Below, piece by piece: positions 11,951 to 21,654 of a stretch of 64,000 bases of DNA. This DNA is from Siphonodentalium dalli (Eukaryota > Mollusca > Scaphopoda > Gadilida > Siphonodentaliidae). Position numbers and translations under genes: made by a program. Numbering within the stretch: position 1 is the first letter of the stretch; each line of letters begins with the position of its first letter. The notes below the pieces were generated by a model, which saw only the letters and a program-made list of their open reading frames with translations, was not told the origin of the DNA and made no database searches. The DNA is taken from NCBI GenBank assembly GCA_032622095.1, contig CP136061.1:45451797-45515796 (forward strand). The letters are read 5' to 3'.

Positions 11951-12184
11951 TGATACACACACACCGTGGAACACCGCTGTTGAGTAATGGATAAATTGGA
12001 CGGTGTAAAAGATGTTTTCACAGTTCACCTGAAATCTATTTCCAGGAGTACATGGGTTATTAAGTCTCCTGCTGGGTGCATGTATTATTACTATCATTAG
12101 TTTGTCGATGAACAGAATAGGTTCTTTCTCGAACGGTGAGTGGGCAGTAATCGCCACCAAATTAGGGGTCAAATATGGACGCAA

Positions 12185-12358
12185 GACGGGAGCTTCCTGA
12201 AACTTTGCGAAAACCCTGTGCCAATGCATTCTCTTATATATGCGAGTCGACCATAGGGAGCCTCGCATATATATGATAATATATTGGTCTAAACATAGTT
12301 ACCTTGACATTGTAATCCAGTGAACTCTCTTCCATTTGCGCACTGCGAAGCTCCCGTC
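12185..12358. mobile_element. Hairpin MITE copy of the GCATTCTCTTATATATGCGAG family
   Basis: The GACGGGAGCTTC terminal repeat at 12185-12196 is mirrored at 12347-12358. A hairpin (12220-12286) with CCAATGCATTCTCTTATATA arms is inside. Only one hairpin remains. Outside lies CAGTGCGCAAATGG-type sequence shared with the 1.7-kb copy. Non-coding. Confidence 0.65.
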
Positions 12359-12757
12359 GTGATAGTAAACATTGCGAACGGTCAAATAATTGGAAAAAAA
12401 TATTCTGAAAATCATATTTAGAATAAAATAGTTGAACATATTAAGCGATTAGCGATTTTACTGACAAATCACTGTAACAGTTTTGTTTACATATCAGTGG
12501 TTTAAAACGCGAGTTATAAATAAATAATAGATTGGGGGCACACGTTTTCAAACTTAATGAGCCCCTCCCCAGAATACATTGATACAAACAACATTAAAGT
12601 TTCACAAAGTGGCAACAATACGGTGAATATGAAAATGTATGGTGATGTAATATAAACGGATGTGGGAGATCATGAGAGATGGTGATATATGAGATGGTGG
12701 AAGGTGCAACGCCAATTGTGTTAGATGAGGCGGAACATCGATGCTTTTCTTAGTTAG

Positions 12758-13021
12758 TTAACCATTTAATGACGGGAGCTGCGCTAGTGCAGCCTTAATG
12801 ACCGTGTGCCAGTGCATTATCTTGTATATGCGAGTCTCCCATAGGAAGCCTCGCATACATAAGAGAACGTAATGGCTTACAAGGTCAATGTAAGTATTGT
12901 TGGCAAATGTATTTTCTTATATATGTGAGGCTCCCTATATGGGAAACTCGCATATATAACATAATGCATTGGCACAGGGTTTTCGCAAAATTTCAGGAAG
13001 CTCCAGTCAAGGAAGGGTTAA
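12758..13021. mobile_element. Double-hairpin MITE with TTAA ends
   Basis: Bordered by TTAA at 12758-12761 and 13018-13021, the target duplication used by piggyBac elements. Termini start CCATTTAATGAC on the left and, read inward from the right, CCCTTCCTTGAC, then GGAGCT on both. Inside are two hairpins (about 12806-12874 and 12900-12978) with the GTGCCANTGCATTNTCTTNTATATG arms. Non-coding. Confidence 0.7.
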
Positions 13022-13260
13022 TTAATTGCCGTCATCAAAACGTAATATAAGTTGAAGCCATTTCTGTGTTGCGAAAGATACATCTACATAGCGGGAACAT
13101 ATACAGAAATAGTGATAGGCAACTTCGCAATGGTTGCAGCGTGGGTTGTCCAAGATGTAGTTTTGAAATTTGTCGGACATGGAGTTCACTAGAATAATTG
13201 CGTATTCTGCAAGAATCACATGATATTTATTGCCTACGTCCTATGGTATTTTCTTTCCAG

Positions 13261-13440
13261 ACCAACCAGGATTTAATCTCCATTGCAACGCAGGAAATCG
13301 TTTCTGGCTTGCGCCGTTGGTGATGGAACGCAAAACGTATACAACGGCAAGGGCAGCATGCGAAGGATTGGGGACACATCTTCCTGTTGTTCAGAACGAA
13401 GGCATGTGGGAAACCATGAAAGCACTATTCGTCGACATGA
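13261..13440 (+). CDS. C-type-lectin-like domain, N-terminal exon
   Basis: A 180-bp exon between a strong acceptor (TTTTCTTTCCAG ending 13260) and a donor (A|GTGAGC at 13441), phase 1 on both sides. It encodes QPGFNLHCNAGNRFWLAP, then the first lectin helix KTYTTARAACEGLGTHLPVV, then QNEGMWETMKALFVDM. W/F-x-A...C..LG.HLPVV matches the first half of a C-type-lectin-like domain, with the helix-1 cysteine present. Its partner half may be the exon at 20862-21053, but that exon starts in phase 0, so at least one exon would be missing between them. The protein would be extracellular. Sugar binding cannot be judged. Confidence 0.7.
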
Positions 13441-14050
13441 GTGAGCGTTCCCACATTATGTATATCATCACCATCCGACTTGTGAGAATAGTTGTTGCTT
13501 CATTTTGTTGAATTTGGGTGCCAACAGTGGATGACGATTCATGGTGTTATTTGGCAGTAGTTTTAGGGGTTTAGTTGACTTTGTATATCGTGGGTGAGGT
13601 ATATATTGAAGTTTGCATTTTTAATATATGTGATTAATGAAAGAATCATAATACAACAGGACATTACAACCATACTTTGTAGACGGATTTCGGTGTGACG
13701 TCATAAAGTAAACAAACTTTACGGAAGCTCCCTTCGCAGGGCAAAAACGCAAGAAAAGAGAGGTAATTTAGGGCCAAGAAACTACGTCACTAATATAATA
13801 TACAAACCGTTGCTTCAGACGTTCAGGAAACTACGTCACTAATATAATATACAAACCGTTGCTTCAGACGTTCAGATAGCTGCTATCTGGAACTCATGCA
13901 GTGGATGAGCTAAATATTTGTTGCAGGAGTTACATGTATTATACATATCCGACTTATAGGGATTATGAATTTTACGAACATCTATTAAATGGTGGAGGTG
14001 TGTTTTATTCAAAATCAGGCCTAATAGATACCTATTTTTGCTCATCGACA
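13441..14050. other. Intron-like DNA with a 49-bp duplication
   Basis: No exon is evident. A 49-bp segment starting GAAACTACGTCAC is repeated head to tail at 13778-13826 and 13827-13875 without visible change. The ORF at 13901-14173 has no domain. Confidence 0.6.
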
Positions 14051-14084
14051 TTCCGTCGGAGGACTATAGTAATGAGCCTCGTCC

Positions 14085-14395
14085 GTGCGTTCGCCGGGAA
14101 CTTTGTCCGAGTCTGTAATCTGTCATTTTGCTTGTCAATTTTTTTAAATATATCAACCAGCATAGGAACCTGAACACCTGCATTTTGAGTTCGGTCGGAC
14201 TCAATTTGGCCGAGTTATTGACATTTTTCGACAATGAATCGTACATCCTGGGACGCATTTTTTGTCCGAGCCTGTATTGCGTCATTTTCCAGTAATTATT
14301 TTTTAATTGGCACATATGTCAGGCAGCATGGGAACCTGCGATTTTGAGTTCAATCGGAGTCATTTTGGCGTAATCAATTCCGCCTGCATTTTGTG
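14085..14395. repeat. Two diverged copies of a ~165-bp repeat
   Basis: TTTGTCCGAGTCTGTAATCTG (about 14102, first 20 bases shared in pattern) and TTTGTCCGAGCCTGTATTGC (about 14264) start two parallel segments. Both continue with GTCATTTT, AGCATRGGAACCTG and GATTTTGAGTTC or CATTTTGAGTTC. They look like adjacent fragments of a dispersed repeat. Confidence 0.55.
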
Positions 14396-14438
14396 GTGTA
14401 GGGATCTGAAAATGTGTTTTCACAAATTTAAAATAAAA

Positions 14439-14700
14439 ATCCGCTTTGGGTTAGAGATTTGATTGGTGACGTAGGTTCCGCTTTGTGTTAGAGATTTGAT
14501 TGGTGACGTAGGTTCCGCTTTGTGTTAGAGATTTGATTGGTGACGTAGATTCCGCTTTGTGTTAGAGATTTGATTGGTGACGTAGGTTCCGCTTTGTGTT
14601 AGATATTTGATTGGTGACGTAGATTCCGCTTTGGGTTAGAGATTTGATTGGTGACGTAGATTCCGCTTTGGGTTAGAGATTTGATTGGTGACGAAGATTC
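14439..14700. repeat. 37-bp minisatellite, 7 copies
   Basis: Head-to-tail copies of a 37-bp unit containing TTCCGCTTTGTGTTAGAG and ATTTGATTGGTGACGTAG. Units differ by TGTG/TGGG and TAGG/TAGA variants. The unit is not a multiple of three, so it is non-coding. It lies in the interval between the two lectin-like exons. Confidence 0.9.
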
Positions 14701-14818
14701 TTGGAGATACTGAACAGAATATATGTAACAAATGAATGAATTTGAGCCATTAGTGCAAAATTCACTCATGTTCTCTGTAAACGATTCAAACGGCATGGTA
14801 ATTATAATGAAAATAAGT

Positions 14819-16567
14819 GTATAACTGTATGTGAGGGGCGGTCCGCCGGTGAGAGTTTATAACTGTATGTGAGGGGCGGTCCGCCGGTGAGAGTTTATAA
14901 CTGTATGTGAGGGGCGGTCCGCCGGTGATAGTTTATAACTGTATGTGAGGGGCGGTCCGCCGGTGAGAGTTTATAACTGTATGTGAGGGGCGGTCCGCCG
15001 GTGAGAGTTTATAACTGTATGTGAGGGGCGGTCCGCCGGTGAGAGTTTATAACTGTATGTGAGGGGCGGTCCGCCGGTGATAGTTTATAACTGTATGTGA
15101 GGGGCGGTCCGCCGGTGAGAGTTTATAACTGTATGTGAGGGGCGGTCCGCCGGTGATAGTTTATAACTGTATGTGAGGGGCGGTCCGCCGGTGAGAGTTT
15201 ATAACTGTATGTGAGGGGCGGTCCGCCGGTGAGAGTTTATAACTGTATGTGAGGGGCGGTCCGCCGGTGATAGTTTATAACTGTATGTGAGGGGCGGTCC
15301 GCCGGTGAGAGTTTATAACTGTATGTGAGGGGCGGTCCGCCGGTGATAGTTTATAACTGTATGTGAGGGGCGGTCCGCCGGTGATAGTTTATAACTGTAT
15401 GTGAGGGGCGGTCCGCCGGTGAGAGTTTATAACTGTATGTGAGGGGCGGTCCGCCGGTGAGAGTTTATAACTGTATGTGAGGGGCGGTCCGCCGGTGAGA
15501 GTTTATAACTGTATGTGAGGGGCGGTCCGCCGGTGATAGTTTATAACTGTATGTGAGGGGCGGTCCGCCGGTGAGAGTTTATAACTGTATGTGAGGGGCG
15601 GTCCGCCGGTGATAGTTTATAACTGTATGTGAGGGGCGGTCCGCCGGTGATAGTTTATAACTGTATGTGAGGGGCGGTCCGCCGGTGAGAGTTTATAACT
15701 GTATGTGAGGGGCGGTCCGCCGGTGAGAGTTTATAACTGTATGTGAGGGGCGGTCCGCCGGTGAGAGTTTATAACTGTATGTGAGGGGTGGTCCGCCGGT
15801 GATAGTTTATAACTGTATGTGAGGGGCGGTCCGCCGGTGATAGTTTTTAACTGTATGTGAGGGGCGGTCCGCCGGTGAGAGTTTATAACTGTATGTGAGG
15901 GGCGGTCCGCCGGTGAGAGTTTATAACTGTATGTGAGGGGCGGTCCGCCGGTGATAGTTTATAACTGTATGTGAGGGGCGGTCCGCCGGTGAGAGTTTAT
16001 AACTGTATGTGAGGGGCGGTCCGCCGGTTAGAGTTTATAACTGTATGTGAGGGGCGGTCCGCCGGTGATAGTTTATAACTGTATGTGAGGGGCGGTCCGC
16101 CGGTGATAGTTTATAACTGTATGTGAGGGGCGGTCCGCCGGTGATAGTTTATAACTGTATGTGAGGGGCGGTCCGCCGGTGATAGTTTATAACTGTATGT
16201 GAGGGGCGGTCCGCCGGTGATAGTTTATAACTGTATGTGAGGGGCGGTCCGCCGGTGATAGTTTATAACTGTATGTGAGGGGCGGTCCGCCGGTGAGAGT
16301 TTATAACTGTATGTGAGGGGCGGTCCGCCGGTGAGAGTTTATAACTGTATGTGAGGGGCGGTCCGCCGGTGAGAGTTTATAACTGTATGTGAGGGGCGGT
16401 CCGCCGGTGATAGTTTATAACTGTATGTGAGGGGCGGTCCGCCGGTGATAGTTTATAACTGTATGTGAGGGGCGTCCGCCGGTGATAGTTTATAACTGTA
16501 TGTGAGGGGCGGTCCGCCGGTGAGAGTTTATAACTGTATGTGAGGGGCGGTCCGCCGGTGAGAGTTT
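14819..16567. repeat. 38-bp minisatellite, 46 copies
   Basis: Forty-six contiguous copies of a unit reading ATAACTGTATGTGAGGGGCG, then GTCCGCCGGTGAKAGTTT. Each contains the near palindrome GGCGGTCCGCC. Copies are almost identical except for one G/T position (GTGAGAG or GTGATAG) and five single changes: GGGGTGG near 15789, AGTTTTTAA near 15845, GTTAGAG near 16030, and a missing G near 16474 among them. 38 is not a multiple of three, and the repetitive minus-strand ORFs are artefacts. Confidence 0.95.
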
Positions 16568-16745
16568 GATGCATGTTTGGTCAGGGAGGATTGTCGTATG
16601 TGAGGGGCAGTCGGTGATTGAGTGATTCGTGTTTGGTTATGAAGGATTATCGCATATATGTGAGGGACGGCCGGTGGCTGTTCGAATCGCGTTTCGTCAG
16701 GGAGGATTCTCGTATGTGAGGGGCGGCCGGTGATTTTGTGATTCA
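16568..16745. repeat. Diverged longer units bordering the 38-bp array
   Basis: Three degenerate units of about 60-65 bp keep TATGTGAGGGGCGG-like and GGTGATT cores, joined by GTTTGGTCAGGGAGGATT-type linkers. They look like an older or ancestral form of the repeat at the array edge. Confidence 0.7.
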
Positions 16746-17984
16746 TGATTTATTTTGAAAACCCTACCCCTTATACGAATATATTATCCAGCTTTGCGGG
16801 TCTATTCTATTTTTGATCTTTCGTGGTTATCAATACTATTGAAACCTGCTCATTTCAGCTAAACGAGGTTCAAACGGTGCTACCATGCAAATTTAATTCA
16901 AGGTTACAGCCCAACTAACAGTGAGAGTGAGACAAGCAGGCCACATGACAGCCATATAATTAACCCTACTATTGTTTGTGTTTTATAAACAAGGATGTGT
17001 TGTTTCTTGCTTGCCAGTAATCGAGGAGTACAATCCCCACTTCATAGCTATCACAATAAACATTTGTGTATTGCTACCTTTTATGATACACTATATGCTT
17101 TTTTCTATTGAGGAATTGTCATGGAAAGAACTAACACCAACGCTTATCTGCATCATCAATTACCATTTGATATGATAACCACCAATATTTCTCAATTAGT
17201 ACTCCGGCTTAGAGTATAGCACAGAAGGCTAGAAAATGGGTTGGTAACTTGTCCCTCGAGCTAAGATGGAGGTCTACACATACTTTCTAATTTCACATAG
17301 AGTTGGATTTTCTCTTCAATTATTTTCTCACTCCTCACTTAATACCATGACATTTGAAGACATTGCATGTATGCAGTAAAGAACATCCCTTAAAATGTAT
17401 AAAAAATTAAGATATGCGCATTTACATCCGATTAACCTACTTCCCCATGATGGATGCCAGGGCGACATTTGGTGATGTAACGAACACTGACTTTTGTATT
17501 TTGACTGCCATTTTGGTTGCCACATGGATGAAATTGAACACTTCAGTTGAATAATGTGATACTAATTCCGTATGTGGCATGACTATTTATTTCCCCTCAC
17601 TAAATTCGGCTCATTTCTTTAAATCGATTTCTAGAATATCGGAACTGATTTTTGACAAAATGCTATAATTCGGTTGATTTACAGATCGAACATGTTTTGC
17701 AAATACAATTGGTGCACTACATTGTTGAAGCAATATGTAAACACTGAATTGTGACAATCCGCAGTCGCTACCAAACGGAAGGTCTTTTACGTGAGATTCT
17801 TGAAAATCCGAAAATTGTTGATTTTCGGGTGCCATTTTGGCAGCCGCCCCAATCTGCTTCAAATGACTATTTTACTTAGTTATCCTGATCTTATCCGATC
17901 TATATTCTGTATCAGGATTATAGAAGCATTTCTATTTTTGATTTACCAATAAGGCTGTAAAGTTTCAAAGCAATTCTCCAATAA
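16746..17984. other. No gene seen
   Basis: Intron-like or intergenic AT-rich DNA. GCCATTTTGG phrases at about 17505 and 17830 belong to the dispersed repeat also found at 17985-18260. The ORFs do not show domains. Confidence 0.5.
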
Positions 17985-18260
17985 ATGTGGGCTGTAATTT
18001 GTGCTGATGGATTCACATTTGCACAATCCAAGATCGCTGCTGGCGGCCATGTTTATTTTGAACAACTTTCGTGGAAAAAAGGGAGGCTCCCATTCTTGAG
18101 GTCACACCGAAGATCCATAAGAAGTTGTGCTAAAGGATTTAGTCATACAAAGAGTAAAATCCAAGATGGCCGCTAGCAGCCATGTTTTTGTTTACAGAAT
18201 TCAGGAACAAATGGTAGGCACCCATCGAGAGGTCACACCAAGGATTCATATGAACTTTGG
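17985..18260. repeat. Two copies of a CCAAGATGGCCGC-type dispersed repeat
   Basis: Parallel segments carry ATCCAAGATCGCTGCTGGCG / ATCCAAGATGGCCGCTAGCA, then GCCATGTTT, then a GAGGTCACACC anchor (about 18099 and 18219), then GATYCATA. Period about 120-125 bp. Non-coding repeat of unknown class. Confidence 0.6.
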
Positions 18261-18774
18261 TGACGATCGGATAGTATATTTTTATTTGTAGAGTTTACAT
18301 TTATTTGAAGAATCTATTATTGTGTTATGTTTTCATTTATATCAGGTTGAATAAATTATTTTTAATAGAAATATTTAAACCTCAGCCTTTCCATGTCAAA
18401 GTGCATTGCTAGATCCTTGATGAAAACATTTAGCAAGCTGACCTTTTTTATTACCCATTGGTGTCATTCCTCATTATTTATAACTGGTGGTGAACTCAAA
18501 CCCCCTACCAAGAGTTAAATTCATACCTATCACATAATAGAAGCATTCTTAAAACCTTTTTTCACGTTATTTTGAAGAGAAATGACTACAGGAAAAAATT
18601 TACGGAGCCAAGAAAAATTGTGCTAGCCGGGCTGCTGAACTACCCACCCACCCCGCCCAGTGTTCGGAAAAAATTTGCAGACCCCCACCCCTCCGGTTAA
18701 TGTGGGTACTGTACCTTGAGAACGACCATTGATAAATTTCCCTTACCGAAACAAATGTATAACTGAACTGACAA

Positions 18775-18796
18775 TGACGTCATCGTTGTGACGTCA
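18775..18796. promoter_or_regulatory. Two full CRE sites, 14 bp apart
   Basis: TGACGTCA occurs at 18775-18782 and 18789-18796. This palindrome is the full cAMP-response element bound by CREB/ATF factors. No gene start is visible next to it, so the role is unknown and chance occurrence is possible. Confidence 0.3.
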
Positions 18797-18825
18797 TAAT
18801 TCCCTCCAGTCTAACAAACGTTTTC

Positions 18826-19049
18826 CGACAAAGTAAGTGATACCCTATCATAATATCTTAGTGATACCCTATCATAATAGCTTAGTCCCTACAAAGTAAG
18901 TGATACCCTATCATAATATCTTAGTCCCTACAAAGTAAGTGATACCCTATCATAATATCATAGTCCCTTCAAAGTAAGTGATACCCTATTATAATATCTT
19001 AGTCCCTACAAAGTAAGTGATACCCTATCATAATATCTTAGTCCCTACG
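18826..19049. repeat. 39-bp tandem repeat, about 6 copies
   Basis: Head-to-tail copies of AAAGTAAGTGATACCCTATC followed by ATAATATCTTAGTCCCTAC. One partial copy (about 18862) lacks the first half. Each unit contains AAGTAAGT, a perfect splice-donor-like word. Confidence 0.9.
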
Positions 19050-19685
19050 TTTGTTCAAATAATTCCCACTGAAGTATATAAGCGACTCTACTAAACTATA
19101 TATATAGCATGTCTTCGACAGTTTTCTGCAACGATGATATAGAATGGACAACTGCGTCGTACAAACTGACACCACTCGAAAAAATATACACACAACAGTT
19201 TCTATGTGATTCCCTTTCATTTCATTTATTTATTTATCATTTCCTTAACAAGGCATTGAGATAAATATAATAAGTATATACAAATATGTACTTATTTCCA
19301 TGTGGTCAACATGGCGAATAAACATATATATCTAGCCAACATTCTATCAATTAAATAAATTATGTACCATTGTACAGGGGTAATAGTAATACATATAATA
19401 TAATTTGGCTACTATACTTCAATTGATTTAACACACATTTTTATAGTATGATATATTCTAACGCATGGACTATCATATACGTTATATGATATAAAAACCT
19501 AAGAAAATTCTTTACCATTTTACTATGACTTCTTATCAGAATAGATAGATGTCGAAATAATGGTTTGTCTTTAGTGTTGAGTAGTTCGCATGTATTACAT
19601 TTGGTTTTTCTGTGAATTATATTGGCAAGAAACGGGTTCTTGATTCTCTCCCCTTACCACAGAACCAACCTATACGTTTTTATAA
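19050..19685. other. No gene seen
   Basis: Very AT-rich DNA with TATATA runs. Part of it (GAATGGACAACTGCGTCGTA at about 19141) recurs inside the neighbouring foldback element near 20135. No coding signal. Confidence 0.5.
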
Positions 19686-20573
19686 GTAATGGTTAGAGCA
19701 CAAGAATTGTTCTTTACCAGAATCAATCGAGTCGGAGACGAGATTTATTCTGGTAAAGAACAATTCGCGTGCTCTGACCGACTTAGAGCACAATTGATCA
19801 CACATAATGCAATAAACTGGAAAATGTGCCGTGCGCTGGCCGCGATTGGACACAATAGCCGGTTAGCCACGCCCAAAAACGTGATTAACATGAACTGAAT
19901 GTGAATAGATATGTCCGAAACAACACGGACTGTTCCCACTTTGAAGCGTCCGTGCGATTTGTTTGTTATGAGTTGCGGGTGCCTAACAATGGGATAATCA
20001 TTGAACTATTCCTTCGCCAGCCTTGGGAATTGGTGTACTGTACCAAAAATCAGGGAACGATTGCAACAATGGGATTGTGCTCTAAGTAAGGGTTAGAGCA
20101 CAAAAATTGTTCTTTACCAGAATCAATCGAGTCGAAGAATGGACAACTGCGTCGTACAAACAATCCCATTGTTGCAATCGTTCTCTGATTTTTGGTAAAG
20201 CACACCAGTTCCCAAGGCTGGCGAAGCAATAGATCAGTGATTATCCCATTGTTAGACACACTCAACTCACAACAGACAAATCCCACGGGCGCTTCAAAGT
20301 GGGACCAGACCGTGTTGTTTCGGACATATCTATTCGCATCCAACGGCTATGAGTTCATGTTAATGACGTTGTTGGGCGTGGCTAACCGACCAGCGCACGG
20401 ATTGTGCGTCGTGGTCAAAACACGCTCAACGGCACATTTCCAGTTGATTGCATTATGTGGGATCAATTGTGCTCTAAGTCGGTCACAGCACGCGATTAGT
20501 TCTTTACTAGAATAAATCTCGTCTTCGACTCGAATGATTCTGGTAAAGAACAATTCTTGTGCTCTAACCCTTA
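19686..20573. mobile_element. Foldback element with about 400-bp arms
   Basis: GGTTAGAGCACAAGAATTGT (about 19689) is mirrored by ACAATTCTTGTGCTCTAACC (about 20550-20569). The two halves pair along almost their full length: for example CCAACAATGGGATA-type, GTTGTTTCGGACATATCTAT and GATCAATTGTGCTCTAAGTC words recur inverted. The centre (about 20090-20170) repeats the terminal motif once more. The overlapping ORFs in both arms are mirror images and encode nothing recognisable. Confidence 0.8.
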
Positions 20574-20861
20574 CTTATTTTCCAAATATGTTTCACCATT
20601 GAATCATCGCTACGATTATTTTGAGTATTTGTTTCAAATTATGCCTCAGTTATAACCCTTCTTCGTTAATTTGTTCATCTCATCTCCATCCGTTTGGGGA
20701 GAAGAGCATTTTATACGCTGAATTAACGTATGCTCCCATCCCCAATGATCTTCCTATACTGTCAATCTTTCACTTATTTCCAAATTCAGTATTTGTTATA
20801 TTGATTGTGATTTATAATAAAATATGTCATCATTTTCATCAGCAAATTTCCTTTTTTCCAG

Positions 20862-21053
20862 ACCTGGATCGACGGATACCGTCAAACGAACACGGCCCCA
20901 TGGACATACTGGGACGGCTCTGCGTTCGGTTACGTAGCACCCGGAAGTTTATTGACAGATGGACCACCATGCGTTCGAATGCACCGCGGCACCGGCTACG
21001 CATTTCACTGTGGGAATGTGATTTGGGGGGCTAACCCCGGGATGGTCGAATAG
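20862..21053 (+). CDS. C-type-lectin-like domain, C-terminal exon
   Basis: Acceptor CCTTTTTTCCAG ends at 20861. Read in phase 0 the exon gives TWIDGYRQTNTAPWTYWDGS, then FGYVAPGS, then PPCVRMHRGTGYAFHCGN and a stop TAG at 21051-21053. W.DGS, PCVRM and FHC match the second half of a lectin-like fold, including the two cysteines expected there. The calcium-site EPN/WND motifs are not present, so classic sugar binding is doubtful. The end of the ORF runs into the 3' end of a minus-strand repeat-associated gene, so the last codons may have been replaced. Phase 0 does not fit the phase-1 exon at 13261. Confidence 0.65.
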   Translation, partial: TWIDGYRQTNTAPWTYWDGSAFGYVAPGSLLTDGPPCVRMHRGTGYAFHCGNVIWGANPGMVE

Positions 21054-21110
21054 ACCGAGAGGTCTATTCCTTCACCCCTCATTTTTTGAGCTTTATTATT
21101 TAAACATAAC
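21022..21110 (-). other. Conserved 3' end with polyadenylation signal and hairpin
   Basis: On the minus strand the sequence after the 21146-21403 ORF has AATAAAGC (21091-21097), then AAAAAATGAGGG, then the perfect hairpin GAATAGACC-TCTC-GGTCTATTC, then CCCGGGGTTAGCC. Units A and B have the same order after their second ORF: AATAAAGG, AAAAAATGAGGG, a CCTCTCGGCCC hairpin and CCCGGGCTAGCC. This shared tail indicates three members of one repeat family. Confidence 0.65.
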
Positions 21111-21145
21111 AAAAAACAAAAAAGAGCATTTATATAACATCAAAA

Positions 21146-21403
21146 TTATCTCTTTTTGTGTTTCTTTTCTTTGGGTGGCTTTACTTCTGAGGATGGAGTA
21201 GTTGTTGATGGTTGGCCGTAAGCGTCGGCTCTCTGATGCGCTCTGGTAAACTCTTCTTTAGCTTCGGCGAATTGTTGTTGTAACTCTGCCATTTTCCGCA
21301 GCAGTGCTCTCTCTTTGGCGTTTTCCTCTTCAGAAGTCAGAGTGGAGATGGCGCTGTTGTTGTTGTTGGTACTGCTGGTCTCATTGGTCTCGGTGGATGC
21401 CAT
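21146..21403 (-). CDS. Small protein with basic C-terminus, paralogue of the second ORF of units A/B
   Basis: 85 codons, ATG at 21403. A serine/threonine/asparagine-rich N-terminus is followed by a charged helix predicted to coil (EEENAKERALLRKMAELQQQ, FAEAKEEFTRAHQRA), then a proline-rich linker, then a lysine-rich nuclear-localisation-like tail KPPKEKKHKKR. Units A and B end in the same order (S/T/N-rich, glutamine-rich helix, P-rich, KKKRKKKK), and the 3' flanks match, so these are homologous. I do not recognise the family. A nucleic-acid-binding accessory protein of a mobile element is an inference from the basic tail and repetitive context. It may be a 5'-truncated copy. Confidence 0.5.
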   Translation of the reverse strand: MASTETNETSSTNNNNSAISTLTSEEENAKERALLRKMAELQQQFAEAKEEFTRAHQRADAYGQPSTTTPSSEVKPPKEKKHKKR

Positions 21404-21654
21404 AAATTGCCAGACCGAAGTATAGTGGGTTAGACATCACGCGTCGATAGGTCTGACCACAAGAAACGACGTGTTTCAAATTTGGTGGACTTACCATCAT
21501 AATTTGCTGGATTGTTCTTCAATTCGACTGGTACTTCATTGAAATCGCGACAACAAGAATACAAGTACTTTAATGAAGGCTACATACATTCAGTTTCAAT
21601 GTTTATTTGCGGCGACAAACTGTTTATTGGGGCAAAATGCTACCGAAGCATGAG
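21404..21654. other. 5' flank of the small minus ORF; no gene
   Basis: No ORF with domain character. CACGCGTCGATAGG and CAAGAAACGACGTG phrases are present but no promoter can be assigned. Confidence 0.4.

Noticed and set aside
12800-12980. Hairpins considered as transcription terminators
   Set aside because: They belong to a dispersed MITE family with TTAA borders.
16377-16746. Minus-strand ORFs with repeated HTVINYHRR peptides
   Set aside because: Direct products of the 38-bp minisatellite, whose length is not a multiple of three.
19689-20553. Several 60-107-codon ORFs on both strands
   Set aside because: Same sequence in both arms of a foldback element; no recognisable domain.
20621-21034. 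137-codon plus ORF reading through the second lectin exon in another frame
   Set aside because: The lectin-like motifs (YWDGS, PCVRM, FHC) are in the neighbouring frame directly after a strong acceptor.
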